The notes under the pieces were generated by a model that saw only the letters and a list, made by a program, of their open reading frames with translations, searched no databases and had not been told where the DNA came from. A DNA stretch of 64,000 nt from NCBI GenBank assembly GCA_050084985.1, contig JBITNC010000001.1, positions 176,824,001 through 176,888,000 of the forward strand. Direction: 5' to 3'. The stretch is from Nageia nagi (taxonomy: Eukaryota > Pinophyta). Below, in pieces: positions 1 through 11,002 of this stretch (position 1 is its first letter; each line of letters opens with the position of its first letter). The translations under genes were made by a program, and so were the position numbers.

Positions 1-260
1 TAGAGGGCCTCTCCTCATGTAAACATATCTAAGTTTTGAGTAAGATTACTCTACTTGGTTGTGTAGGAGAGAGCTAGAGAATAGTTGTAAGAGAGACATA
101 GATTTGAGAATAAGAGAACTAGTTGTGGATGTACTCCCAAGGAGGGAGGAACCACATTATATTGATGTGTTATCTTGAGTGATTGTGTTATCTTGTGTAC
201 ACTTGAGTTTCCTAGTCTAAGTTCCTAGAGGATTTGTTTAGATCTAGTTCAAATCCTTCA
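1..260 (+). repeat. 3' part of a Ty1/copia LTR, same family as the 28098-36684 element
   Basis: The segment aligns base for base, with small indels, to the 3' half of the LTRs at 28098-28603 and 36179-36684. It starts just inside the TATAAATAGAGG promoter motif, which is cut by the window edge, and ends in the same AATCCTTCA terminus at 260. It lacks a stretch of about 30 bases near 165 that both full LTRs have. From 261 the sequence reads as minus-strand Ty3 integrase, so this is the right boundary of a copia insertion or solo LTR. Whether a full element lies to the left cannot be seen. Confidence 0.9.
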
Positions 261-900
261 TATTCAATATGTTCATTCCAAGAATTAGGATGCTTGCTAT
301 AATAACTCCTCAAGAGTTCAACTACTATCCTGTTCACCACCTCAATTTTTCCATCCATTTGAGGATGAAAGGTAGTACTCCTCTTCAACCTTGTGTCCAT
401 GTTTTCCTACAAACATGTCCAAAACTTGCCCAAAAATCTACTATCTCTATTTGAAACAATGGAATTAGGTAATCCAAAATGAAGCCAAACATGAGAAAAG
501 AATAAATTTATAGCATTTTTTCCTATTATAGTCTTTTTACATGGAATTAAAATAGACATCTTGCTAAATCTATCCATAACAAAAAATAAAAAGTCATGAC
601 CCTTCTTAATCATAGGTAATCCTCCCATAAAATCCATTGAGATACACTCCCATGGATGTGAAGGTATTGGAAGTGGTTGATACAAACCTAATTTCCTATT
701 ACATGACTTACTAGTGCAACATAAAGAACACCCCCTTATGTACTTGGCAACTTGATCTTGCATCTTTGGCCAATATACATACCTTTTCAAATTGTACAAT
801 GTCTTTCCAACTCCAAAATATCCTGCAATCTTTGAAGCATGTGCTTCTCTAATCATTCCAATTCTTTAACCTACAAGCATACATAATGCATAAAAATGAA
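261..900 (-). pseudogene. Ty3 integrase remnant
   Basis: Integrase would insert the element's cDNA. On the minus strand 407-856 shows the zinc-binding region (REAH...GYFG...YWPKM, then CSLCC) followed by the core start MDFMGGLPM and a DRFSKM segment, and SNRDSRFLG holds the second catalytic Asp. A second frame at 261-400 continues with KRSTTFHPQMDGKIEVVNR, which holds the catalytic Glu region, so there is a frameshift near 400-410. The reading stops matching integrase at 260 where the copia LTR begins. Not functional. Confidence 0.85.
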
Positions 901-1149
901 AAAGAAGTCCATTTTTCAAATAAAATTCATCCAAACCCTCATACTTGGACCTATATGAAGATAACTACTCATACACCTCTCTGAAGTTAGTATCTTGTAC
1001 ATATGCCTTTGAAAATGAGTCAAACAAAAAAAGATGAAATTTTAGCATTAAGAAGGAACTCATTGGACTCTATTTGCATGCCACTCATGGACCAAAATCA
1101 ATACTACATGCCACTAATGTTGTGGAATATGTAGTTATAGGTGGTCTAG

Positions 1150-2340
1150 AAAGCATGTTAGCAATCTTATTCTATGTTCCTTTCTTATACTTGATCACTA
1201 TATGAAATTATTACAGAAAACTCATCCATATATAGTGTCTAGTTTGTTGCAATTTTGATTGAGTTTGTAAATACTTTAGTGGTTTATGATTAGTTTAAAT
1301 GATTTTTTCTTTCCCCATTAAGTAATGTTTCTATTTTTTAACATCTTGAATGAATGCATATATTTCATTATCATAAGTAGGATAATTCAAAATAGCCCCA
1401 CTAAACTTTTTAGAATGATAGCAAATTGGTTTACCTTATTCTAAAAAAATGGCTCCCATGGCATAGTCAATTGCATCAATATCCACTTCAAATGGCTATT
1501 ATAAATTAGAAAGTGCTAGCAAAGTTGCACTAATCTTTTGCATCAAAGTGTTAAAAGATGTTTTTGTTATTTTCTCCATTGGAAAACTTGCCTCTTGCTA
1601 GTTACATCATGTAAAGGTGAAGCAATATGAGAAAAATAAATAATAAATTTTCTCAAATATTTAAAAACACCTAAGAAACTCTTTACTTTAGTTACATTAT
1701 ATGGCCTTGGCCAATCTACTATAGCACTTACTTTACTAGGATCTATCTTAAGTTGTCCATGACCAATAACATAGCCCAAATACACCAAAGTCTCTTTGCC
1801 AAAATCACATTTTGAATAATAATAACTTCTCCTTATGAAAATTTTGAAACACTTGTATAATATATATAATATGTTAATATGTTATTCTTAAGTAGAATTA
1901 TAGACAAGAATATCATCCAACTATACAACAACAAAAGAATCAATAAATGGATGAAGTACATCATTCATTACCTTCATGAAAGTGGTTGCTGCATTGCACA
2001 AACCAAATGGCAAAACAAGCCACTCAAATAGGCCTTGTCTTGTATTTAAGGTAGTCTTCCATATGTCCTCCTTGATTCTAACTTGGTGATATCCACTCCT
2101 CAAGTCCAATTTTGTAAAGAATATTACCCCTTGCAACTGATATAAAAGATCATCTATTCGAGGCAAAGGATAGCAATTTTTATGATGATTTCATTTAGTG
2201 CTCTATAGTCAATGCACATTCTCCAATTTTGATCCTTTTTGGGAACTAAAACATGTGATGCACATAGAGATATACTTATTCTAATCACAATTTGATCAAC
2301 CAATTCTTGAATTTGCCTCCTTATCTCCCTTTGATCCAAA
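1150..2340 (-). pseudogene. Ty3 reverse transcriptase and RNase H remnant
   Basis: Minus-strand frames show reverse transcriptase pieces in order: DQREIRRQIQELVDQ and CIDYRALNE (2154-2339), [16 protein letters not shown] with [19 protein letters not shown] (1921-2166), then the thumb region LGYVIGHGQLKIDPSKV (1567-1788). The YLDD catalytic box is lost in the gap between frames near 1900. RNase H follows down to about 1150, readable as NHKPLKYLQTQSKLQQ and the FHIVIKYKKGTQNKIA segment. Several stops and frameshifts; dead copy. Confidence 0.85.
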
Positions 2341-2849
2341 ATTTATTGCTAATACAAAGCTATATTGGGCAATGAAGCATTAGGTAACAACTGAATATCA
2401 TGATGTATATCTTTCATAGGAGGTAATCCTTATGGCTTTGCAAATAAGTCAATAAACTTTTGAATCAATTCCTACATCTATTCCTCTCTTTAACTCATCA
2501 CTATCATCCTTAAACCATTATTTCACTCCATTAATAGCATGAGATTCACCTCACTCAAGTATCCTATTTTCACCATGATCAAAATAAAATTTTTAGCAAT
2601 ATTTACAAGATGTTTTACTTGACCAATAGTGACCAAAAGTATCTTTTTCCTAATTTTATGTGCACTAGCAAGAAACATCTTTCCATCTTTCACCAACCAT
2701 AATTTATTTAATCTTCTATAATAGATACCATCTCTATCCTATATCTAAGGGTTACCAAGAATAACACCACAAATGTCTAAAGGAACAACATAAACCACAA
2801 CTTCATAAATGTACTTTACACAAATAGTAAATTCAAGGTTACATTGTTT

Positions 2850-3130
2850 AATGACTTATAAACTAGCATTACAACGCACCCAACCCAAAGGATATGGATT
2901 TGGATGGTTGAAAGTTTCTAATCCCAAATTACTTATGATAGTATCTAAAATCAAATTTGCTTGAGAACCTAGATCAATAATGCAATCTAATTTAGTTTTC
3001 TTAATTTGGATTTTGAGGTGGAATAATTTAATCCTTTATTCTTCAATTTTTTGAGGTTCCTCAACCTTTTGAATTGTTGAATAATTTATTCTCTCATCAA
3101 CATTTGAACTTCGCTTAATATCATCACATA
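2850..3130 (-). pseudogene. Ty3 aspartic protease remnant
   Basis: The minus strand around 2900-3000 reads IIDLGSQANLILDT, which corresponds to the active site DSGSQANLIVEK of the related element at 13774-14028. The Ser of the D-S/T-G triad is changed to Leu, so the active site is damaged. The flanking NPYPLGWV also matches the relative. Confidence 0.7.
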
Positions 3131-3399
3131 TAAGAACCATAGCATTAGTTTTCTCCTTATTATTATGCTTATATGGATATAATTTTGAATGTAATATCCA
3201 AAATTTATCATCAACATGATCATATTTATCACAATGAATAGAATGTCTACCATCACCTTTTTTCTTTGAATAATTAGTGGTCTTTATTTCTTGCTTACCT
3301 TTGCCTTTATCTTGAGATTTACCTTTCTCTTGTCCTCCCCTTGAATTAGAAGCCTTCTTGGATTCATCATATTGTATCCTTGCTTTACCATTCTCCTTT

Positions 3400-4061
3400 A
3401 AATATTATGCTTGCACACACACTTGATCAAGATTAGTAGGATTAAACAACATGATAGTCTTTTGCAAATGACTATGTAAACCTCCAATGTACTTCATTAA
3501 AGTTTGAGGATATTTTAGTAAAACCCCAAGAAAAGTAGCTTATTTCTTAAATTTTGTAGTGTATCCTTGAACATTTTTCCCTCTTTATTGTCTAAAAAAT
3601 TGCCATTTCATCAATTATTTATTATGATATCCTAATGGATAGAATTGATCTCTTAACAACTCCTTAAATTAATTCCAAGGAGATATTTTTGATAAATGTT
3701 CATGATTAAGAGTTTCTACATGGCTTTCCCATCAAACTAAAGCATGTTTACTCATATTTAATCTATCAAAAGAGATTTTATCAACATCATTTACAACACC
3801 ATGAATTTGGAAATAAACCTCCAATTGTTTTGACCAATTGCTCACCTTATTCTCATCAACCTCTCCTCCAAAAGTAAGAATGTCCACATTGACCTCCACA
3901 TTGAATGGAACTCTATTTGATGAAGATGATGAGTTAGGTCTCCCAACTACATCATTATATCTAAGATTGATATTTTCATATTCTCTAGCAACCAACAACT
4001 TACCTAAATGAGCCAAATGATTCTCCATTATAGAAAACCTTTCAAAATCAACATCCATCAT
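3400..4061 (-). pseudogene. Ty3 gag remnant
   Basis: The 109-residue frame at 3732-4061 (minus) contains VDILTFGGEVDENKVSNW and KQLEVYFQIHGVVNDVDK, typical of plant Ty3 gag and similar to the gag at 14314-14829. Further gag and nucleocapsid-like sequence continues in other frames down to about 3400. It would form the virus-like particle; here it is broken. Confidence 0.75.
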
Positions 4062-4239
4062 GGTATGAATAGTAACCTATTTCTCCTTTGCATTATCCAT
4101 TTTAGTCAATCTATCATTTTGACCAATCTCAAGATCCTCTAGAATCAATTATGGTGTTTGATATCTCCCAAACATAAAAAAACACACCACTGGTAACTTG
4201 AAATACCAAAAATTTTTACCCCAAATTTGATGCACATAA

Positions 4240-4251
4240 GCTCTGATACCA
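4240..4251 (-). other. Primer binding site of the 261-4253 Ty3 element
   Basis: On the minus strand the 12 bases read TGGTATCAGAGC, complementary to the 3' end of initiator-methionine tRNA. It lies 2 bases inside the LTR edge at 4254. Confidence 0.85.
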
Positions 4252-4253
4252 CA

Positions 4254-4844
4254 TGATCGTAATCATTGGATGCTTATAGCATACTCAGATCCTCACTTAC
4301 ATATTTGAATGAAAATACATTCACCATTATGAGATCATACAAATTGCATATAAATTTAAAAATTGCACAATGTGAATCACAAATTAGCAATCTCAAACAC
4401 ATAGCAAGATCAACACAATGATTTTACCCTAGTTCACCCAATGTGGATTAATCCAACATGGAATTGGAGCCTTCTTTTTTCATTATATATGGATATTACA
4501 ATATTATATGTATAGAGAAATACATCAGCATAATGGAAATATAATATCCTATAATTACTGCAACCTCCTACAATAAGAAGAAAATTAATCTCAAAACTAC
4601 AATAATTTTGGAATGACTCTTGGTCTTCCTTCAAACTATTACAATTCTAAAATCTCAAAAATCTACAACCTTCATTTAGAATCAAGAATAAGATACAACA
4701 TTAAATAAGCCTCTAGAATACTTTAAAATGTTGAACAAGGAACCTAAATTACTTAGTCTCTTGAAATGCTACTATCTCTACAGATGCCCCTATTGACTCA
4801 CCAATGTGCACATTGTTAGCACCCTAAATATAGTATTTTGCACA
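4254..4844 (-). repeat. 5' LTR of the decayed Ty3 element
   Basis: The left edge is fixed by the primer site at 4240-4251 and a TG/CA terminus at 4254. It shares the CTAGTTCACCCAATGTGG segment (near 4431-4448) with the LTRs at 9605 and 15069, so it is a related but diverged LTR. The right edge is uncertain; 4844 is a guess from a CACA terminus. No reliable second LTR is in the window. Confidence 0.55.
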
Positions 4845-5226
4845 CTGTTGGTGGCATAAAATTGAATGCTAAAAAAATTAAAATTTCAATCTTTAGTATA
4901 TATATAAAGCATATATACCTCTATAATGAGTATTGTTATGAAAAGATAACCTAACACATGATCCAATTCAAATATAGAGAGCCTACCAAAAGGAGCTTGG
5001 AAAACTCCATCGGTAGAGCCTCACTTTTATTCCATTTTATATTTATAAGAATATTTTTTTATGAGTTTATTATCTAGTATTATTTTTTAATTTAATGAAT
5101 GCTATTTCATTTTTTCAAGTATGTTGTTACAGTTATCATAAGGAATGAGTAGGGTTGCAACTACAAATAGCCTTCAGAGTGCTGACTTGGATTTGATAAT
5201 TTAAATGATGAAATGATGACTCATCA
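4845..5226. other. Non-coding AT-rich junction
   Basis: Nothing recognisable on either strand. It lies between the Ty3 LTR and the truncated copia and may contain the break that removed the copia 3' half. Confidence 0.5.
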
Positions 5227-6055
5227 TTAATAGCCCATAAACATAGAATTTTTATATCTCTTACCTAGATTTTTTATTCTCTTAGAAATTATAAAGGCAT
5301 AGGCATCACAACCAAAAATTCTAAAATGAGATATGTTAGGTTTTTTTCCCATCCATGCCTCATATGTGGTTTTTCTTTCAACTGCTTTCATAGGGTACCT
5401 ATTCAGGGTGTAGGTCATAGTGCTCACAACTTCACCTTATAAGAAACTAGGGAGGTTTACCAACATGCACCTAGCCATTTCATAAATGGTTCTATTCTTT
5501 CTTTCAACAACACTATTGTTCTAAGGCATGTAAGGGATCGTGAACTACCTCTTGATCTCATATTTGATACAATAGTCATTAAACTCATTGCTATTATACT
5601 CACCCCTATTTTCAGATCTTAGTATCTTTATCTTGAATTTAGTTTGATTTTTAACTAAGGCTTTGAAATCTTTGAACCTATTAAAGGTTTGATCCTTATG
5701 CTTGAGTACATAACCAAATGTCATACTACTGAATTCATCAATAAAGGTCAAGACATATGATGCATCCCCAAGTGATTTAGTCTGAAATAGACCCAAAATT
5801 TGAATGCACAATCCAAAAAGATTATGTTACCCTTGTTACCTTATCTTTCTCAAATTTTTACCTACTCATCTTGCCTAGGATGCACTTATTACAAAGACCA
5901 ATTATAGGTGATATTGAAGGAAAACCTTCCACAAGTTCTTGATTTTTCATAAATTGAATATTTTTGTGGTTAAGGTGGCCTAATCGATGGTGCCAAATAT
6001 TTTTCTTAGAAAAAATATTTGTATCAACGCACATATTTTTTGGTGCTTGATCCAT
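5227..6055 (-). pseudogene. copia pre-integrase and integrase remnant
   Basis: Frame 5858-6055 has the pre-integrase zinc region WHHRLGHLNHKNIQ and CNKCILGKM. Frame 5545-5811 has the core with SYVLTFIDEFSSMTFGY and RSENRGEYNSNEF, where the catalytic Asp of RSDNGGEY is Glu and one Gly is Arg. Frame 5227-5427 has the C-terminal part TYEAWMGKKPNISHF and IFGCDAYAF. At least two stops or frame breaks separate these pieces. Not functional. Confidence 0.85.
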
Positions 6056-7260
6056 AATTTAGAGATTATCTTTCATTGATTCTTTCTCCAAAGTGTCAAG
6101 TCCCTTCTTTATGCATAAGAAGTGTGATTTGAACTCGAATGAGTATCCTTTCTTGTAATTTGAATTATGGAAATAATATTCATATTGAGTTTATGCATAT
6201 AGAGCATATTTTCAAGAACATTTCCTTGAAACAACACACTCCAAATACCTTGTACTTAAATATTGAATTATCATCTATCATAATTACATCTTTTCTATAC
6301 TTATGAAAATTTTTAAACTTAGGATTTTCAAAACACATATGATTTGTGCATTAAGAGTAAATAATCCAATTAGTTGAAAAAGTATGATACTTGGAGTAAT
6401 ACCAAAAACATAAGGATATTTCTTTTTCTTCTTCTTGAATTTTGATTTTTTAGATCCTTTTCCACCTTATTCTTTCTTTTTTTTGTAGCAATTAGATTCC
6501 CTATGACCATACATGCTAAAAATTACAATTGCCATCAAAGTTGGCTTTTGATTTACTAGAATTGTCATGGTTATTCTATTTTTTATTTCCACTTATCTTG
6601 AAATTATTTTTTAAATCATGATAATACTTCTTTTGCTTATTGGAATTCTTTTTTAAGTGACCATTTATTGGTCCAAGTGCCACAAAATGCTCATTAGGAG
6701 TAGATATTAACAAATTTTTGTTAAGTGTTTTCTTATGTTTCAAGAGAAACATTGAAATATTTTATAAGGAAAACACTTATTTATCATCAAACCTCATCTC
6801 AATTACTATTACAAAGTGACTAAATTTAGTAGAAAGGCTTTGGAGGATGATGAACACGATAAACTTGTCATTGATCTAATTACAACTACACCCCATAAGT
6901 TGGATCCTAAGGTCAATAATATTGTTCAAGTATATCACAACACTTTAATTTTTCTCTTGATGTGATTATAATAATTTTTTAAGAATGGTTAAGTTCATAT
7001 ATAATTTGGTATTGAAGTAGATTTTCTTCAATCTATTCCAAGCTTCCTTTGCAAAGTTTAAAGAAGAGATTATGATAAGGACTTTGTATGAAATTGCATG
7101 AAATATCATGGAGGTTGCCAATTAATTCTTTTTACTATAAGCATCAATTGATTTTTAATTTTTTAGAGTAACTTTATTTTCATTTATAATTTACCATAAT
7201 TTTCATGCTTGGAGATATGCTTTCATCCTAGGTCCTCAAATACCATAGTTGGAACCGTTT
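6056..7260 (-). pseudogene. copia gag and protease traces
   Basis: By position and by alignment to 31445-32800 this stretch should encode gag, the nucleocapsid and the protease. Only short, frame-shifted traces are readable on the minus strand, and no long frame survives. Confidence 0.5.
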
Positions 7261-8501
7261 AGGATGTGCTTGGGTGAAAAAGAGTCTCCCATTTGCTACA
7301 AAAAAAGGTAAAAGTGTTAACTAATGTAATAATTAATCAACTATACATGTTTATTTTTTCAATTAAATAAATCATACATGTTGATTTTATGCAAATTAAT
7401 AAATCATACATGTTGAATTTATCAAAGGTAATCAATAAGACATGCTTAAATTGTTAACCAATTTCACATGTGCAAAATATTTTCAATCTCATAAAATAAT
7501 ATACATCCATAATTTTTCATAACTAAGTAATATAGTTCTAAAGAGGATAAAATTGAGGTTTGTATTCTTGTTTAAAATTAGGCTTTCACTTAGATGCCCA
7601 CATATTGGAGCCCAAGTCCTACCAATCTTCAACCAATTCGCCTTGGTTAATAATATACACTCACAAGGAGGAGTATTAGCTATTTTCTAAGGTTGTGATG
7701 TATGTTGCATTGACCATATTATTATCTTGATAAGGTTTTCAAATTTTCCTCTTAGGTTATTAGTATAATCCCTAAATGGATATACAGACATGTGGTATCA
7801 CTACACACATGCATTTCTACCTAATATGGAGTTATGTTAAGACCAACATAGAACTTAGGGTTAATTAATAAGTACAAACTTTTTATCACTTGAATCAATG
7901 GATTAAAAGGCTCCAATATGCCTTGTCCTCACCTTGTGGTTGCCCAAATAATTCATGTTACAAAATAAAATATGTAGATGTGTTCATTTTAAGAAGTGCA
8001 CTTTCAATAATTATGATTTTCTAAAAAACCAAAAGGTGTATAAAGTTAAGTGTTTAAAATTAAACATCATTCAAAATTGAAGCCTAAGAATCCAAATGAT
8101 ACATCATCTAAACTAAAATTTTAGAGTGTCCAATAGGTTTCATAAAGTAAAGTGCTTAAAATGAAACATCATTCAAAATTAAAACCTAAGAATCCAAAAT
8201 AAAATTTTAGAGTGTCTAATAGGTTTTATCACAACCCCAAGAGGGTCTCTTTATAAAAATTACATAATTTTGTTTTTTTTAAGTAACAAGAAACAAGGAA
8301 TTCCTCCTTAAAAAATTAAACTTACCAAAAATAATTCTATGCTTAAAGAATATATTTAGCAAGATTCTATTAAAAAATTTACTCAAAAATTAATACCTTG
8401 TTTCAAGGTCTCCCCCTTTAATTTTTGAGAAAAAATTGCTTAAATTATCCTTTAATTTAAGTAAAAAAATATTTAAAAAAATTCAACCCTATGATACCAC
8501 T
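7261..8501 (-). other. copia untranslated leader, with a tandem duplication
   Basis: The minus strand around 7560-7990 matches the leader of the intact copia at about 30870-31370 (CAACATGAMTT then GAGGTGAGGACA; TGTGTAGTGATACCACATGT; CCAAGGYGAA). Near the LTR the minus strand reads GTGGTATCATAGGG, a damaged tRNA-Met primer site (8488-8501). A segment of about 100 bp is tandemly duplicated at 8038-8141 and 8142-8226, marked by AACATCATTCAAAATT in each copy. No coding potential. Confidence 0.7.
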
Positions 8502-9058
8502 TGAGAGAAATGAGCTTAAATTACTAAATTCCTCTTCTACCAAGATATTATGAAAGCTCTCTAAAACATAATCATAATAGAATAAGCACAATAGCCAATC
8601 TCACAAAATTGACATCAATATAAAGTGGTTCATCCAACCATGGGAGTACATCCACTAATCTAAGATCTTATTATTCTCAAAGAGCACTCTCTTACAACAA
8701 CTCTTTCTTACTTATCCTAAAAATATTATAGCATAATTTTGCTACAAATTTGAGTGTATAATATTAAGGAGAGGGTCCTCTATTTATAGGCCAAAATCCT
8801 TCCTTAGATCACTCTTTTAACCAGTGTACAAAGTCATGACATGAATCACCCATTTACGTAAGGCACATGCTCATGAGATGTAGTGTAAAACAAGTTTCAT
8901 TATATTCACAAATATTTAAAGGGTATCTAAGGATACTTTAAAGTATTAATGAATTTACATTGTAATATTTACTAAATACTTAAGGTATCTAGGATTCATT
9001 TATGTATTAAGTGAATTACATAAAGATACCTTACAATAATGCATTATACATTCCAACA
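8502..9058 (-). repeat. 5' LTR of the truncated copia
   Basis: On the minus strand it begins TGTTGGAATG at 9058 and ends in CA at 8502, next to the damaged primer site. A TATA box (TATAAATA on minus, 8781-8788) is followed by GAGGACCCTCTCC, mirroring TATAAATAGAGGGCCTCTCC in the LTR at 28098. The GTGGATGTACTCCCA segment is also shared. Length 557 bp against 506 for the sister family. Confidence 0.8.
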
Positions 9059-9285
9059 AATAATGTATGTATAATAATTCATCCTAGTAATATTGTAATA
9101 AGAGTCACTTATGCTATTAAAGTATTTACCACCACCATCCCCTAGACCTGCATGGATGTATGCAAGTACAACATATACAAATGTTATTCTATTAGGATTG
9201 GTTTCCAAGTGATTCATTAGATCAAAAAGTCTAAGGTCATCCTTATTAGAATCATTAACAATATTGTCTATTTTTAAAAAAATAT
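9059..9285 (-). pseudogene. PPR gene fragment B
   Basis: One minus-strand frame reads DLRLFDLMNHLETNPNRI, then TFVYVVLAYIHAGLGDGG and KYFNSISDSYYNITRMNYY. This is the L/S-motif part of a plant PLS-class pentatricopeptide-repeat protein (compare TFVCVLSACSHAGLVDEG and YFNSM in the family). Such proteins bind organelle RNA in plastids or mitochondria. The copia LTR at 9058 cuts it where VDLLGRAG should follow. Reading on the minus strand, this piece comes after fragment A although it encodes an earlier part of a PPR protein, so it is from a second gene copy or a rearrangement. Confidence 0.8.
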
Positions 9286-9300
9286 TAATAACACTTTTTG

Positions 9301-9604
9301 AAAAATGAAATGGAACATGATTTCCTATCTACTTTAAATCATACACCATGTAATTATTCAAGAATATTTACATCTTGCACTATTTTGTATCATTAATAAT
9401 CTCCATAAGAACATTTTCCATGTTTGAAATAGAATTACCCACTTTAACATAAATATTTGAAAGTAGAACATAAGATGCAACATATTTGGGGTTAAAAAAA
9501 AAAGGATCATTTCTACAAACTCCCATATTCCAACATTCTTATGTGATTTAAAATAACCAATAAAACACATCCACACACTCAATTTAGGTTTTATGGGCAT
9601 TTTG
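9301..9604 (-). pseudogene. PPR gene fragment A, 3' exon part (E region)
   Basis: The minus strand reads KMPIKPKLSVWMCFIGYFKS then HKNVGIWEFVE, matching the end of the PPR repeats and start of the E region (KMPIKPxxxVWxxLLGACRxHKNVELGE). After a frameshift it continues as ASYVLLSNIYVKVG, then meets stops near 9380. It joins exactly to 16230-16330 once the Ty3 element and one copy of its 5-bp target duplication are removed. It was probably already broken, given the stops and frameshift unrelated to the insertion. Confidence 0.85.
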
Positions 9605-10470
9605 TGATCCATAAACTATAAGATTAAAAATTTCAATTTAACCTTGCCAAATGGATCATTTCACACTTAAAATAATTAAGTGCTTGTGAAGGAAATTCAG
9701 GAAACAAATTGTAAACATAGAGAAGAGAAAAGCATTCACTAAAGAAGAGACAAGCAAGATTTATCCTGGTTCACCCAATGTGGGCTACATCCAGCTCAAA
9801 AGCTCTCTACTATCAATGGGGAGAATCACTTTACAAGGCCTCCAAGGTCCTTCAAAACCTCCTCTCACATTCACAATACACTCTTAGCTCTGAAAATCAC
9901 AACAAAATTGAAACACTTCCCGAAATCCTCCTTCTTCCTCTTCTGTCCAATTTGCTCCCTTTTTATACAATTTTTGGAGCTAAAATTGGAGAGAATTACA
10001 ACTAGGAAATCTAGAAAAAAATACATTTTTAGATACTGGGTAGCTAGCTAACTGGTCATGTTGGTAGGTGGCATGCACAGATGACTGGCTTGGTAGTCAA
10101 TCGATCAAACAGTCCTCCACCTACGTGGTCCAGATGTGGCAGGCAGTGGCAAGCATAGGGTCCATAGTGGCAGCTTACGCATGGTGGTAGGTGGGTTTGT
10201 CATGTTTCCTCTGACATGGTCTAGTAGGTCTGACACATCTAGCAGGTCTGACGTGTCTCCACGGTGGTGGGTGGGTCCTACCATTTGATTTTTTTAATCT
10301 TATTTTTTTTCAAAAAAAATTACACAAATGGACTTAAGGCCATATCTTTCACATACGGACTCGAATTCTCGATCCAAAAGAAGCGTCAGAAAGCTAAAGA
10401 CAAGATGAACACAATGAACACACTAAAATAGAGATTACTAAATGTTGAAAGGATCCAAATTTTTGGATCA
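9605..10470 (-). repeat. 3' LTR of the Ty3 element (866 bp, internally deleted)
   Basis: It aligns along its length with 15069-16229 but lacks about 280 bp that the other copy has at about 15499-15778 and one ~18-bp tandem unit near 15985. A TATA box on the minus strand lies at 9961-9967. The start is fixed by TGATCC next to TTTTG, and the other end by the polypurine tract next to 10470. Confidence 0.92.
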
Positions 10471-10482
10471 TTCCTCCCCACT
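10471..10482 (-). other. Polypurine tract of the Ty3 element
   Basis: The minus strand reads AGTGGGGAGGAA immediately before the 3' LTR start TGATCC at 10470. This is the usual plus-strand primer site for reverse transcription. Confidence 0.8.
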
Positions 10483-11002
10483 GAGAGAGAGATTTTATCC
10501 CCAAAAGCATATAGGATGATGGAATGAGGTGAGGGTAGAGCTCCCTCACCTGATCAACTACATACCACTTTGTCTTGTGTGGATGTTGGCCCTTCACTCC
10601 AATATGCCACACCTCATGTATGACACTATAAGATGATCATTGCTTCTTTTCCAATACTTCATCCTCAACCAACACATTCATGTGTTCAGGGGCTAAATCC
10701 TCAACTGATGGTAACATGACATCTGTATCTTCTACAACTAAGGCTGGTTCATACAACTTCAAGTTCTTAACATTAATAATAGAATACATTTGCATATAAG
10801 GTGGTAAGTCCAACCAAAAAGCATTGTCTCCAACTTGACCAATAATAGTAAATGGGCCATACCTTATAGGTTTCAACTTCTTTCCCTTACCATGCTGTCT
10901 CTCCTTGCTAAGATGAAGCCATACTTGATCCCCAACCTGAAATTTATGATCCACCCTATGACAATCATGCCTCTCCTTATACTTGGCTTGACTCTTCTCC
11001 AA
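10483..11002 (-). pseudogene. Ty3 integrase C-terminal region and chromodomain-like tail
   Basis: Frame 10637-11002 reads KYKERHDCHRVDHKFQVGDQ then VWLHLSKER and LKPIRYGPFTIIGQVGDNAF, the GPY/F module of chromovirus integrases. After a stop at about 10637 the frame goes on with EVWHIGVKGQHPHKTKWYVV, a tail seen in chromovirus-type integrases that may steer insertion to chromatin. Broken by at least one stop. Confidence 0.85.

Larger units (their letters stand above)
261..4253 (-). mobile_element. Decayed Ty3/gypsy (chromovirus-like) internal region
   Basis: Read on the minus strand the order is primer site, gag, protease, reverse transcriptase, RNase H, integrase, which is the Ty3/gypsy order. 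The proteins match, domain by domain, those of the better preserved element at 9605-16229, so the two are relatives. Every domain is broken by stops and frameshifts. The copia LTR ending at 260 interrupts the integrase core; the rest of the element, including its 3' LTR, would lie to the left of the window. Confidence 0.85.
5227..9058 (-). mobile_element. 3'-truncated Ty1/copia element
   Basis: Read right to left: LTR (8502-9058), degenerate primer site, leader, gag/protease traces, then integrase. Reverse transcriptase, RNase H and the 3' LTR are missing, so the element was truncated near 5227. The integrase is closely similar to that of the element at 28098-36684 (for example QELVEGFPSISPIIGLC against QELVEGLPNISPTIGLC), and parts of the leader also match, so they are sister families. 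Confidence 0.85.

Noticed and set aside
9358-9612. First taken as a copia integrase C-terminal piece (MCFIGYFKSHKNVGIW)
   Set aside because: Joining it to the right flank of the Ty3 element gives a much better match to the end of a PPR protein.
9778-10005. 75-codon frame present in both Ty3 LTRs (also 15242-15469)
   Set aside because: Its presence in both LTRs follows from LTR duplication, not from selection; it spans the TATA region on the opposite strand.
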